From: Eubacteriales bacterium
Lineage (GTDB): Bacteria > Bacillota > Clostridia > Lachnospirales > Lachnospiraceae
NCBI GenBank assembly: GCA_030536565.1
Contig: JAUNPT010000044.1
Coordinates: forward strand, 1-14,683
Direction: 5' to 3'
DNA: 14,683 bases
Made by a program: the position numbers and the translations under genes. The notes beneath the pieces were generated by a model. That model was not told the DNA's origin and did no database searches. It saw nothing but the letters and a program-made list of their open reading frames with translations. This document shows positions 6,658-14,672 of the stretch, in pieces; position 1 is the stretch's first letter; the number at the start of each line of letters is the position of its first letter.

Positions 6658-6978
6658 ATGAATGGAAAAGGGGACATGTACCGTAATATTGTACTAATAT
6701 CTCAGGTCAGCATTAATGTAATGGTACCGACATTCATATGTCTGGCAGCCGGAATATGGCTGGATAAGAGATTCGGTACGTGGTTTACAATACCTCTATT
6801 GTTTCTTGGAATGGCGGCAGGCGCCAGAAATGCTTATGTATTGGTGAGCAATACAATAAGGCAGGAAGAACGTAGAAGGCAGAGGAAGCTGCAGGCTGAA
6901 ATTGATGCAAAAGTTAAGAAAGCAGGTCAGAAAAAAATCGACGATGAGCTTAAAAAGGGGTTATCGGGGAAGAAATAA
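6658..6978 (+). CDS. atpZ: AtpZ-like small membrane protein, first gene of the ATP synthase operon
   Basis: A 106-aa protein with two membrane segments (about 12-34 and 42-64) joined by a short charged loop with LDKRFGT (35-41), then a highly charged lysine/arginine-rich tail. This hairpin with the G-x-x-LD...G pattern is typical of ATPase_gene1 (AtpZ) proteins found ahead of atpI/atpB in Firmicutes; these have been linked to assembly of, or Mg/Ca uptake near, the ATP synthase, though the role is not settled. The start is uncertain: ATG 6658 is chosen with a weak GAGG at 6643-6646; ATG 6676 has AGGGG only 2 bases upstream (too close), and the TTG at 6604 has no ribosome binding site. It is the first gene after the predicted operon promoter. 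Confidence 0.78.
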   Translation: MNGKGDMYRNIVLISQVSINVMVPTFICLAAGIWLDKRFGTWFTIPLLFLGMAAGARNAYVLVSNTIRQEERRRQRKLQAEIDAKVKKAGQKKIDDELKKGLSGKK

Positions 6979-6999
6979 TTATAGGCGGTCAGGTGTATA

Positions 7000-7410
7000 A
7001 TGATTGAGAAGCTTAGGGAGTTAAATGACGCATTACCAGAAATGCTTTTTATTGATATAGTTTATCTTATTTTAGGTGAGCTTATAATTTGTCTTGCAGC
7101 CCCGGACAATCTTAAATCTGTATGGGCGGTTGGATTTTTGGCAGGTGTAATATATTCTGTATTTGGAACATTTCAGTTAAGCTTCAGAATACGGAAAGTA
7201 GTATATGGTGGAGGTAATACCACAGCTGTGCTGCTGGTCGGCTATATGATAAGGCTGGGAATGCTGCTTGCGGTTCTTGTTACCCTGTATCTTACGGGCT
7301 GGGGAGATATGCTTGCGGCTCTGGCTGGTATGTTTTCTATGAAAGTAGCGGCGTATTCACAGCCGTTTACTAATAAATTTTTATCAAAAATAAACAAAAA
7401 AGGAAGGTGA
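7000..7410 (+). CDS. atpI: ATP synthase subunit I
   Basis: A 136-aa integral membrane protein with four predicted segments (about 15-33, 41-61, 75-98, 103-122) and a basic C-terminus. The arrangement, the central arginine-containing stretch (YGGGNTTAVLLVGYMIRLG) and the position directly before atpB fit the ATP-synt_I family. In other bacteria AtpI helps assemble the c-ring. AGGTG (6991-6995) lies 4 bases before the ATG. It is separated from atpZ by 21 bases and from the atpB start by 19. Sequence identity within this family is always low, so the call rests on topology plus context. Confidence 0.82.
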   Translation: MIEKLRELNDALPEMLFIDIVYLILGELIICLAAPDNLKSVWAVGFLAGVIYSVFGTFQLSFRIRKVVYGGGNTTAVLLVGYMIRLGMLLAVLVTLYLTGWGDMLAALAGMFSMKVAAYSQPFTNKFLSKINKKGR

Positions 7411-7416
7411 AAAGGT

Positions 7417-7422
7417 GGGAGG
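7417..7422 (+). promoter_or_regulatory. Ribosome binding site favouring the ATG start of atpB
   Basis: GGGAGG lies 7 bases before ATG 7430. A competing AGGAAGG (7401-7407) sits 7 bases before an in-frame GTG at 7415, so the start could be 5 codons earlier. Confidence 0.5.
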
Positions 7423-7429
7423 CTTGGTG

Positions 7430-8143
7430 ATGACTTCAATGGTGGCTTTGGATAGCAGCTTTATGATTAAGTCATTGTATTCGTTTCAGATACCGGGTAT
7501 TGACTATACATTTCAGCTTAATACGACACATGTCGCTATGCTTATTGTATCAGTCTTTATAATTGTGATGGCTGTTATTGCAAGGATAAAGATAAGCAAG
7601 GTCAGTGCATCAGATACTCCGGGAAAGTTTCAGACTGCAATTGAATTGATTATTGAGATGCTTGGAAACATGGTTGATGGAATCATGGGTAAAAATGCAA
7701 GGCGTTTTGTTAACTACATTACAGCATTGTTTATCTTTATCATATGTTCTAATCTTGCCGGACTTTTCGGGCTTAGACCACCTACCGCAGACTACGGAGT
7801 CACAGTAGCGCTGGGTGTAATCACATTTGTACTGGTACATTTCAATGGTATTAAGGCAAAGGGTGGAGGACACTTTACAGCAATGTGTAAACCACTGCCG
7901 CTGACGCCAATTAATATAATAGGCGAGCTTGCAGTTCCGTTGTCTTTATCACTGCGTTTGTTTGGTAATATCATGTCAGGAACGGTTCTTATGGGACTGA
8001 TTTACGATTTAGTAGGTCGGTTTGCATTGATTTTTCCGTCTTTTCTGCATGGATATCTGGATTTATTTTCAGGCTGCATTCAAGCGTATGTGTTCTGTAT
8101 GTTGACGATGGTTTACGTTAACGACAAAATTGCCGAAGATTAA
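7430..8143 (+). CDS. atpB: ATP synthase Fo subunit a
   Basis: The 237-aa ion-channel stator subunit of Fo, in the cytoplasmic membrane. Several hydrophobic helices are visible, including about 35-52, 97-115, 123-140 and 164-195. The essential arginine is R176 in the LSLRLFGN segment, the residue that interacts with the c-ring carboxylate (R210 in E. coli). The preceding PLTPINIIGELAVPLSL block (156-172) is also conserved. The start is ATG 7430 or GTG 7415 (242 aa); the GGGAGG spacing favours 7430. Length and residues appear intact. Confidence 0.95.
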   Translation: MTSMVALDSSFMIKSLYSFQIPGIDYTFQLNTTHVAMLIVSVFIIVMAVIARIKISKVSASDTPGKFQTAIELIIEMLGNMVDGIMGKNARRFVNYITALFIFIICSNLAGLFGLRPPTADYGVTVALGVITFVLVHFNGIKAKGGGHFTAMCKPLPLTPINIIGELAVPLSLSLRLFGNIMSGTVLMGLIYDLVGRFALIFPSFLHGYLDLFSGCIQAYVFCMLTMVYVNDKIAED

Positions 8144-8187
8144 AGGCAGATTTTAATTATTATTTTATTTTATGGAGGACTTAAAAC

Positions 8188-8442
8188 ATGAATATTAGTG
8201 GACAGGAATTTATTCAGGCTATGTCAGCAATTGGCGCAGGTATCGCAATGATAGCGGGTGTAGGTCCTGGTGTAGGTCAGGGTATCGCAGCTGGACATGG
8301 TGCAGCAGCAGTTGGACGTAATCCGGGAGCAAAGTCAGATATTACTTCTACAATGTTACTTGGCCAGGCTGTAGCCGAAACAACAGGTCTTTATGGTTTC
8401 GCCGTAGCTATTATCTTAATGTTCGTTCAGCCATTTAAGTAA
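8188..8442 (+). CDS. atpE: ATP synthase Fo subunit c, Na+-type ligand set
   Basis: The 84-aa hairpin proteolipid of the rotor ring: helix 1 about 8-41, polar loop RNPGAKSD 44-51, helix 2 about 53-80. The ion-carrying carboxylate is E64 in helix 2. Aligned by eye to the Ilyobacter tartaricus sodium enzyme (offset of one), the ligands Q31, V62, E64, T65, T66 and Y69 correspond to Q32, V63, E65, S66, T67 and Y70. T in place of S66 keeps the hydroxyl. P27 and the GxGxGxG run in helix 1 are kept. This set predicts Na+ coupling. The ATG has GGAGG (8174-8178) 9 bases upstream, a strong site fitting a subunit needed in many copies. Confidence 0.96.
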   Translation: MNISGQEFIQAMSAIGAGIAMIAGVGPGVGQGIAAGHGAAAVGRNPGAKSDITSTMLLGQAVAETTGLYGFAVAIILMFVQPFK

Positions 8443-8474
8443 AAAAGGCAAAAAACAGATATTAAGCTGATAGG

Positions 8475-8481
8475 AAGGAGG
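8475..8481 (+). promoter_or_regulatory. Ribosome binding site fixing the TTG start of atpF
   Basis: AAGGAGG (within GGAAGGAGG) lies 8 bases before the TTG at 8490. It supports a TTG start; the next in-frame ATG (8511) has no such site. Confidence 0.8.
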
Positions 8482-8489
8482 CTAAAAAC

Positions 8490-9041
8490 TTGAATTTCGT
8501 GGGAAGTACAATGATTGCTCTGGAAGGCGGTCGTTTATTTGGTCTTGATTATCAGCTTCTATTAGATGCAGCAATTACAGCGGTTAACGTATTCTTATTG
8601 TTTCTGTTTCTGTCTTATGTTCTTATCAATCCGGTAAGAAACATGCTTCAGAAAAGACAGGATAAAGTGACAAGTGACAGAGAAACAGCTCAGGCTGAAA
8701 AGTCAGAAGCAATTGCTTTAAAGCAGGAATACGAAGAAAAGCTGAAGACTGCTGATAAAGAAGCGGAAGCGATTTTAAGCGATGCCCGTAGAACGGCAAT
8801 GCACAGTAGTGCGAAAATTGTTGATGAGGCAAAAGAGGAGGCTGCCAGAATTATTGCGAGAGCTAATACAGAGGCAGAACTTGAAAAGCAGAAGGCAGCA
8901 GATGATGTAAAACAGCAGATTATTGCAGTTGCATCAGTTATGGCGGCTAAGCTGGTCGCCAGGTCAATTGACGATAGTGAAAATAACGCTCTTATTGAAG
9001 AGACTCTGAATGAAATGGGTGAGAAGACATGGCTAAGCTAG
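8490..9041 (+). CDS. atpF: ATP synthase Fo subunit b
   Basis: The 183-aa peripheral-stalk subunit that ties F1 to the membrane. A short N-terminal stretch precedes one membrane helix (about 26-46), followed by NPVRNMLQKRQDKV (47-60) and a long charged, alanine/glutamate/lysine-rich helix to about 160 that would form the right-handed coiled coil, then a short delta-contacting C-terminus. Length is normal for a single b subunit, so the stalk should be a homodimer. It starts with TTG. Its last 13 bases overlap the start of atpH in a different frame, suggesting translational coupling. Confidence 0.94.
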   Translation: MNFVGSTMIALEGGRLFGLDYQLLLDAAITAVNVFLLFLFLSYVLINPVRNMLQKRQDKVTSDRETAQAEKSEAIALKQEYEEKLKTADKEAEAILSDARRTAMHSSAKIVDEAKEEAARIIARANTEAELEKQKAADDVKQQIIAVASVMAAKLVARSIDDSENNALIEETLNEMGEKTWLS

Positions 9042-9577
9042 TAGAGACAACTTACGGTGATGCATTATTTGAACTTGCCATTTCTGAATCTAGCGTAGAT
9101 TCATTATATGCAGAGGCACAGGCTGTAATAGAAGCATTTGAACAGAATAAAGAGCTTGGCAGGTTATTGAATCATCCTAAGATTGAAAAAGAAGAAAAAG
9201 AACAGGTCATTAAAAATGTATTTGAGAAGTTTGTCTCAAAGAATATGACCGGCTTCCTTGTGATTATGATATCCAAGGACAGACAGAAAAAAATTGTTGG
9301 CACACTTAAAGCTTTTGAAAAGAGAGTTAAGGAATATAAAAAGATTGGTACAGCTTATGTATCAACAGCCAAACCTCTTACAGATGCACAGAAGGACAAG
9401 GTTGTTGCCAGATTGTCAGCTACAACAGAATATGCAGCTTTTGAAATGAACTATATAGTTGATGAATCACTTATTGGCGGTATGGTTATCAGAATTGGCG
9501 ATAGAGTTGTTGACAGCAGTATTAAACATAAAATCGACGAGCTTGCAAAGGATTTAAAGAAAATCCAGCTGGCATAG
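9029..9577 (+). CDS. atpH: ATP synthase F1 subunit delta
   Basis: The 182-aa stator subunit linking the b dimer to the top of F1. The N-terminal helical domain spans about 1-105. The C-terminal signature is the LIGGMVIRIGDRVVDSSI stretch (148-165), the standard OSCP/delta hallmark. The ATG at 9029 lies inside the end of atpF (13-base overlap), with a purine-rich GGGTGAG just upstream. The typical length and order argue for an intact protein. Confidence 0.95.
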   Translation: MAKLVETTYGDALFELAISESSVDSLYAEAQAVIEAFEQNKELGRLLNHPKIEKEEKEQVIKNVFEKFVSKNMTGFLVIMISKDRQKKIVGTLKAFEKRVKEYKKIGTAYVSTAKPLTDAQKDKVVARLSATTEYAAFEMNYIVDESLIGGMVIRIGDRVVDSSIKHKIDELAKDLKKIQLA

Positions 9578-9613
9578 CTTGTACTAAAAATAGAAAGAGG
9601 GTGCGTTGGCTCC

Positions 9614-11119
9614 ATGAATTTAAGACCGGAAGAAATCAGCTCAGTTATTAAGGAGCAGATTAAGAGATATTCTACCGAACTTGAAGTATCTGATGTAGGT
9701 ACAGTTATTCAGGTGGCGGACGGTATCGCGCGTATACATGGTCTGGAAAAGGCTATGCAGGGAGAACTTCTTGAGTTCCCAGGCGAGGTATACGGTATGG
9801 TCCTCAACCTTGAGGAAGATAACGTAGGTGCTGTATTGCTTGGTGATACAAAGAATATCAATGAGGGCGATACAGTTAAAACAACAGGACGAGTTGTAGA
9901 GGTTCCAGTTGGTGATGCATTGACAGGACGAGTTGTTAATGCATTGGGACAGCCAATTGATGATAAAGGGCCTATTGTTACAGATAAGTTCCGTAAAATC
10001 GAAAGAGTAGCATCTGGTGTTATTACAAGAAAATCAGTAGATACTCCATTACAGACAGGTATTAAGGCTATTGATGCAATGGTTCCAATTGGAAGAGGTC
10101 AGAGGGAGCTTATTATCGGTGACCGTCAGACAGGTAAGACCGCAATTGCTATTGATACTATCATAAACCAGAAGGGGCAGGGTGTACATTGTATATATGT
10201 TGCCATTGGACAGAAAGCGTCAACAGTTGCTTCAATTGTTAAGACATTAGAAGAATTTGGCGCCATGAGTTATACAACAATCGTTGCAGCTACAGCAAGT
10301 GAGCTTGCTCCATTACAGTACATTGCTCCATATTCAGGCTGTGCAATAGGTGAAGAATGGATGGAGCGCGGAGATGATGTATTAGTTGTTTATGATGACT
10401 TAAGTAAGCACGCCGCTGCATATCGTACACTGTCTTTATTATTAAAGAGAGCACCGGGACGAGAAGCATATCCTGGTGATGTATTCTACCTGCATTCAAG
10501 ACTTCTTGAGAGAGCGGCAAGAATGTCAGATGAGTATGGCGGAGGTTCACTTACAGCGCTTCCGATTATTGAGACGCAGGCAGGAGATGTATCGGCATAT
10601 ATACCTACTAATGTTATTTCAATTACAGACGGCCAGATTTATCTTGAGACAGAAATGTTTAACTCAGGCTTCAGACCAGCAATCAATGCAGGTCTTTCAG
10701 TATCTCGAGTTGGAGGTTCTGCCCAGATTAAGGCGATTAAGAAGATTTCTGCTCCTATTCGTACAGAGCTTGCACAGTACAGAGAGCTTGCTTCATTTGC
10801 ACAGTTTGGTTCAGACCTTGATGCGGATACGAAGGAAAAGCTCGCGCAGGGAGAGAGGATTAAGGAAATGTTAAAGCAGCCACAGTATAAGCCAATGGCT
10901 GTTGAATATCAGGTTATTATTATCTATGCAGTAACTAAGAAGTATGTGCTGGATATTGATGTGGACAGGATTCTTGATTTCCAGAATGGCCTTTTTGAAT
11001 ATATTGATACAAAGTATCCTCAGATTCCAGAGTCTATTAAAGAGACAAAGGTTCTTGATGAGGAAAATGAAAAGGCATTGGTAAATGCTATTGAAGAATT
11101 TAAGAAAACATTTAAATAA
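9614..11119 (+). CDS. atpA: ATP synthase F1 subunit alpha
   Basis: The 501-aa non-catalytic nucleotide-binding subunit of the alpha3beta3 head. An N-terminal beta-barrel domain (about 25-95) is followed by the P-loop GDRQTGKT at 169-176, the VVYDDLSKHA Walker-B region near 258-267 and the SVSRVGGSAQ block (362-371), where R365 is the arginine finger reaching the beta active site. The C-terminal helical domain ends at a normal length. The ATG has AGAGGG about 11 bases upstream, a rather long spacing, but no better start exists in frame and MNLRPEEISS is the expected beginning. Confidence 0.98.
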   Translation: MNLRPEEISSVIKEQIKRYSTELEVSDVGTVIQVADGIARIHGLEKAMQGELLEFPGEVYGMVLNLEEDNVGAVLLGDTKNINEGDTVKTTGRVVEVPVGDALTGRVVNALGQPIDDKGPIVTDKFRKIERVASGVITRKSVDTPLQTGIKAIDAMVPIGRGQRELIIGDRQTGKTAIAIDTIINQKGQGVHCIYVAIGQKASTVASIVKTLEEFGAMSYTTIVAATASELAPLQYIAPYSGCAIGEEWMERGDDVLVVYDDLSKHAAAYRTLSLLLKRAPGREAYPGDVFYLHSRLLERAARMSDEYGGGSLTALPIIETQAGDVSAYIPTNVISITDGQIYLETEMFNSGFRPAINAGLSVSRVGGSAQIKAIKKISAPIRTELAQYRELASFAQFGSDLDADTKEKLAQGERIKEMLKQPQYKPMAVEYQVIIIYAVTKKYVLDIDVDRILDFQNGLFEYIDTKYPQIPESIKETKVLDEENEKALVNAIEEFKKTFK

Positions 11120-11140
11120 GCGAAACGGAGGTAATTGTTT

Positions 11141-11995
11141 ATGGCCTCAATGAGAGACATAAAAAGGCGTAGAGACAGTATTCAAAGTACCGGCCAGATT
11201 ACCAAAGCCATGAAGCTCGTATCAACTGTTAAGCTGCAGAAAGCCAAGGGAAAAGCAGAAAGCACCAAGCCATATTTTGACTTGATGTATGAAACTGTAT
11301 CCAATATGCTTGCAAAGTCAGGAAATATAAATCATAAATATTTAAAGCCAGGTGCTTCATCTGGTAAGGCAGTCATTGTGATTACTGGAAACAGGGGACT
11401 TGCGGGTGGATACAACACTAATATAACCAAGCTTATTACCAATGGCGGTATTCAAAGAGAAGATGTTGTGGCTTATACAATAGGTTCAAAAGGAAGGGAT
11501 TTTCTGGCAAGAAAGAACTTTAAAATTGCCAGGGATTACTCTGAAATAATAGAAGAACCCATGTATTCTGACGCAAAGGAAATCTGTGATGATGTTCTTG
11601 CAGCATTTACAGAGGGCGATGTTGGAGAAATATATCTGGCATACACATCTTTTAAGAACACAGTTGTTCACGAACCACAGCTTATTAAGCTTCTTCCAGT
11701 CGAAGCGGAAGCTGGGAAAAACGGGAATATGGATACAACACCTATGAATTATGAGCCGGAGGAGACGGAGGCGCTGAATCTTATTATACCAAAGTATATG
11801 TGTAGTTTGATTTATGGTGCACTTATTGAATCTGTAGCAAGTGAGAATGGTGCTCGTATGCAGGCAATGGATAATGCCACAAGCAATGCAGAGGAAATGA
11901 TTTCAGATTTGTCCCTTAAGTATAACAGAGCCCGTCAGGCCGCTATTACTCAGGAGCTTACAGAGATTGTAGCCGGTGCAAATGCTATTGAATAA
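11141..11995 (+). CDS. atpG: ATP synthase F1 subunit gamma
   Basis: The 284-aa central rotor shaft. The N-terminal helix carries MRDIKRRRDSI and TKAMKLVSTVKLQKA (21-35), and the C-terminal helix ends with the signature ITQELTEIVAGANA; these two helices form the coiled coil inside alpha3beta3. The ATG at 11141 is preferred because CGGAGGT (11126-11132) lies 8 bases upstream; the in-frame TTG at 11135 would be only 2 bases from that site. Length is normal. Confidence 0.96.
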   Translation: MASMRDIKRRRDSIQSTGQITKAMKLVSTVKLQKAKGKAESTKPYFDLMYETVSNMLAKSGNINHKYLKPGASSGKAVIVITGNRGLAGGYNTNITKLITNGGIQREDVVAYTIGSKGRDFLARKNFKIARDYSEIIEEPMYSDAKEICDDVLAAFTEGDVGEIYLAYTSFKNTVVHEPQLIKLLPVEAEAGKNGNMDTTPMNYEPEETEALNLIIPKYMCSLIYGALIESVASENGARMQAMDNATSNAEEMISDLSLKYNRARQAAITQELTEIVAGANAIE

Positions 11996-12014
11996 AAATA
12001 AAATGGAGGTTAAA

Positions 12015-13409
12015 ATGGCAGTTAATAATATTGGTAAAATTACTCAGATTATCGGTGCCGTACTTGATATTAAGTTCACAGATGGTAATCTTCCAGAGAT
12101 TAATTCAGCCATTAATATTAATACCAATGACGGCGGCAAGCTTGTTGTGGAAGTAGCACAGCATCTTGGTGATGATATTGTAAGATGTATCGCCATGGGT
12201 TCTACTGATGGTCTTGTCAGAGGTATGGAAGCTGAAAGTACAGGAGCTCCTATTTCAGTACCTGTAGGTGAGGCAACACTGGGCAGAATGTTTAATGTGC
12301 TGGGTGAGCCTATTGATAATAAACCTGCTCCTGAGGTTGAGAAGCATATGCCAATTCATAGAAAGGCACCTGCTTTTGCAGAACAGTCAACAAATACGGA
12401 GATTCTGGAAACTGGTATCAAGGTAGTTGACCTGCTTTGTCCTTATCAGAAGGGCGGAAAAATCGGTCTCTTTGGTGGTGCCGGAGTTGGTAAGACAGTT
12501 CTTATTCAGGAGCTTATTAGAAATATTGCGACTGAGCATGGTGGATATTCTGTATTTACTGGTGTAGGAGAGCGGACACGTGAGGGTAATGACCTTTACT
12601 ATGAAATGAAAGAATCAGGAGTTATCGAGAAGACTACAATGGTATTCGGACAGATGAATGAGCCGCCTGGAGCACGTATGAGAGTTGGTCTTGCAGGACT
12701 TACTATGGCTGAGTATTTTAGAGATGAGGGTGGTAAAGATGTACTGCTCTTTATTGATAATATTTTCCGTTTCACACAGGCAGGCTCAGAGGTTTCAGCC
12801 CTTTTAGGACGTATGCCATCAGCCGTTGGTTACCAGCCGACGCTTCAAACAGAAATGGGTGCGCTTCAGGAACGTATTACATCAACAAAGAATGGTTCTA
12901 TTACATCAGTTCAGGCTGTGTATGTACCTGCCGATGACTTGACAGACCCTGCTCCGGCAACAACCTTTGCCCACTTGGACGCTACAACTGTACTGTCGCG
13001 TTCAATTGTAGAGCTTGGTATTTATCCAGCAGTAGACCCGCTGGAATCAACATCAAGAATCCTTGACCCTAAGATTGTAGGTGAGGAGCATTATAAGGTT
13101 GCCAGAGCTGTTCAGGAAATATTGCAGAAGTATAAGGAGCTTCAGGACATTATTGCCATTCTTGGTATGGATGAGCTTTCAGAGGAAGATAAGCTGGTTG
13201 TTTCAAGAGCAAGAAAGGTTCAAAGATTCTTATCACAGCCTTTCTTCGTTGCCGGACAGTTTACGGGCCTTGAAGGAAAGTATGTGCCTGTCAATGAAAC
13301 AATTCAGGGCTTTAAGGAAATTATTGAAGGAAAGTATGACGATATTCCAGAAAGTTATTTCTTAAACTGCGGTAATATTGATGATGTTCTTGCAAAGTGC
13401 GAAAAATAG
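12015..13409 (+). CDS. atpD: ATP synthase F1 subunit beta (catalytic)
   Basis: The 464-aa catalytic subunit. The P-loop GGAGVGKT is at 154-161. GERTREGN at 185-192 supplies the catalytic glutamate E186 and R187. The LLFIDNIFRFTQAG Walker-B region is near 245-258, and the C-terminal DELSEED lever is complete at 387-393. The ATG at 12015 follows GGAGG (12005-12009) by 5 bases and gives the standard MAVNNIGKI-type start; the earlier in-frame ATG at 12003 contains the ribosome binding site itself, so it is unlikely. It starts 19 bases after atpG. All catalytic residues checked are present. Confidence 0.98.
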   Translation: MAVNNIGKITQIIGAVLDIKFTDGNLPEINSAININTNDGGKLVVEVAQHLGDDIVRCIAMGSTDGLVRGMEAESTGAPISVPVGEATLGRMFNVLGEPIDNKPAPEVEKHMPIHRKAPAFAEQSTNTEILETGIKVVDLLCPYQKGGKIGLFGGAGVGKTVLIQELIRNIATEHGGYSVFTGVGERTREGNDLYYEMKESGVIEKTTMVFGQMNEPPGARMRVGLAGLTMAEYFRDEGGKDVLLFIDNIFRFTQAGSEVSALLGRMPSAVGYQPTLQTEMGALQERITSTKNGSITSVQAVYVPADDLTDPAPATTFAHLDATTVLSRSIVELGIYPAVDPLESTSRILDPKIVGEEHYKVARAVQEILQKYKELQDIIAILGMDELSEEDKLVVSRARKVQRFLSQPFFVAGQFTGLEGKYVPVNETIQGFKEIIEGKYDDIPESYFLNCGNIDDVLAKCEK

Positions 13410-13425
13410 CAGAACGAGGTGAAAT

Positions 13426-13821
13426 ATGAAGACGTTTATGTTGTTAGTTAATACACCTGACCGGGTATTCTTTCATGAGGAGGCTGACATGGTTGAGCTT
13501 GCCACTACTGAGGGAGAAATCGGTGTATATGCAGATCATATTCCGCTGACAGCGGTTCTTGTTCCGAGTGTTTTAAAGATCCATCAAAATGGCGTGGTGA
13601 AAAAAGCTGCCATACATGGTGGAATTGTAGAGATACTAAAGGACAAGGTAACTGTTTTGGCAGAAATTGCGGAATGGCCTGAAGAAATTGATGTAAACAG
13701 AGCTGATGAAGCAAGAGTGCGGGCTGAGAGGAGACTTGCCAGCCGCGACAGTAACACAGATGTGGGACGTGCACAGATGGCTTTGAAAAGATCCATGGCA
13801 CGGCTTAATACTGTAGAATAA
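13426..13821 (+). CDS. atpC: ATP synthase F1 subunit epsilon
   Basis: The 131-aa rotor subunit that joins gamma to the c-ring and can inhibit ATP hydrolysis. An N-terminal beta-sandwich (about 1-85) contains the conserved TTEGEIGVYADHIPLTAVL segment (27-45), and a two-helix C-terminal domain (about 88-131) is rich in arginine and alanine (ADEARVRAERRLASR). GAGGT (13416-13420) lies 5 bases before the ATG. The stop is 6 bases before a hairpin that ends the operon. Confidence 0.96.
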   Translation: MKTFMLLVNTPDRVFFHEEADMVELATTEGEIGVYADHIPLTAVLVPSVLKIHQNGVVKKAAIHGGIVEILKDKVTVLAEIAEWPEEIDVNRADEARVRAERRLASRDSNTDVGRAQMALKRSMARLNTVE

Positions 13822-13827
13822 TGAATA

Positions 13828-13880
13828 AACCTTCCATTTACTGGTAATCATTAGATATCAGCAGATGGGAGGTTATTTTT
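13828..13880 (+). terminator. Hairpin terminator after atpC that also buries the next gene's Shine-Dalgarno
   Basis: AACCTTCCAT (13828-13837) pairs with ATGGGAGGTT (13865-13874), 10 bp with one G-U. An inner stem, CTGGTA (13841-13846) with TATCAG (13856-13861), stacks on it, with a nine-base loop (13847-13855). ATTTTT follows (13875-13880), so it fits a Rho-independent terminator. The right arm contains GGGAGG (13867-13872), the ribosome binding site of the following gene, and the T tract is the SD-to-ATG spacer. Readthrough RNA would therefore have its ribosome binding site base-paired. Confidence 0.7.
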
Positions 13881-14672
13881 ATGTTAAGACCCAGAGAAGA
13901 AAAGAAAAAGACATTAAGAGCATTTAAAACAAAAGGAATTATAATAACAGCACTTGTACTGTGGGGAATATCTGCAGTCAGTCTGTGTGTTAACAGTTGG
14001 AAAATGTTTAACAGACAGGAAAATGTGGTGAATGCATTTTCACATGTAATATACTCAGATGTTACAGCAAGTGTAAGTGCCAATGGATATTATGGCAATA
14101 TGGAGCTGTCAGAGACAGGCAAATATATTATTCTGGAGGATATTGCCAAAAGAATCGGAATTAATAGATATGAAATCAGCTCAGATGACAGAGGCGCTAC
14201 AACTTTATCACAAAATTCTGTTAATGGAAAGGTGATGTTAAAAATCATAACAGCGGGTCAGGAAGCAGATGGTCAGATAATAGGGCAGAATCAGTATTTG
14301 TGCGTTAATATTGAACTTAATAACCATATTGCGGCAACAGACACGTACAGACAGCTGGTTGAGGATATATTTAAGGACTACATGATTGACACAAATGTAA
14401 ATGTTAATCTGAGTGGAAATGTTGCTGGCAGGCTTAAAGCAGATGATATGCAGGAAATCAAGAAAACGCTTATGGAGGAAACAAAGGGAAAGGCTGTTGC
14501 TGAAAAGTATACAGAGGATATCTATACAGTGTATGGTTATGATAAGGATATAGACGATTATATTGCAATAGGAAAACAGAAGGTTAATATAAATATAACA
14601 ATGTCGTATGATGAGATTAATGACTGCACAAGGATTACTTTGGCTACACCTATAAATAATCAGGATTATTAG
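13881..14672 (+). CDS. YwmB-like membrane-anchored protein (DUF1779 / 'TATA-box-binding' fold)
   Basis: A 263-aa protein with a very basic N-terminus (MLRPREEKKK), one membrane segment (about 19-38) and an extracytoplasmic remainder, probably anchored by an uncleaved signal. The body alternates beta-strands and helices in a two-lobed pattern (lobe 1 about 50-160, lobe 2 about 170-260), which fits the YwmB family; the family's 'TATA-box binding' name reflects fold likeness, not shown DNA binding. In B. subtilis ywmB lies shortly downstream of atpC and before murAA and spoIID, so location supports the call. Function is unknown. GGGAGG (13867-13872) is 8 bases before the ATG but lies in the hairpin described above. 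The window ends 11 bases after its stop, so its operon partners are not visible. Confidence 0.7.
   Translation: MLRPREEKKKTLRAFKTKGIIITALVLWGISAVSLCVNSWKMFNRQENVVNAFSHVIYSDVTASVSANGYYGNMELSETGKYIILEDIAKRIGINRYEISSDDRGATTLSQNSVNGKVMLKIITAGQEADGQIIGQNQYLCVNIELNNHIAATDTYRQLVEDIFKDYMIDTNVNVNLSGNVAGRLKADDMQEIKKTLMEETKGKAVAEKYTEDIYTVYGYDKDIDDYIAIGKQKVNINITMSYDEINDCTRITLATPINNQDY

Noticed and set aside
10476..10874. 132-codon open frame inside atpA on the same strand
   Set aside because: It is an out-of-frame shadow of a highly conserved gene, with a low-complexity R/L/Q-rich product and no ribosome binding site.
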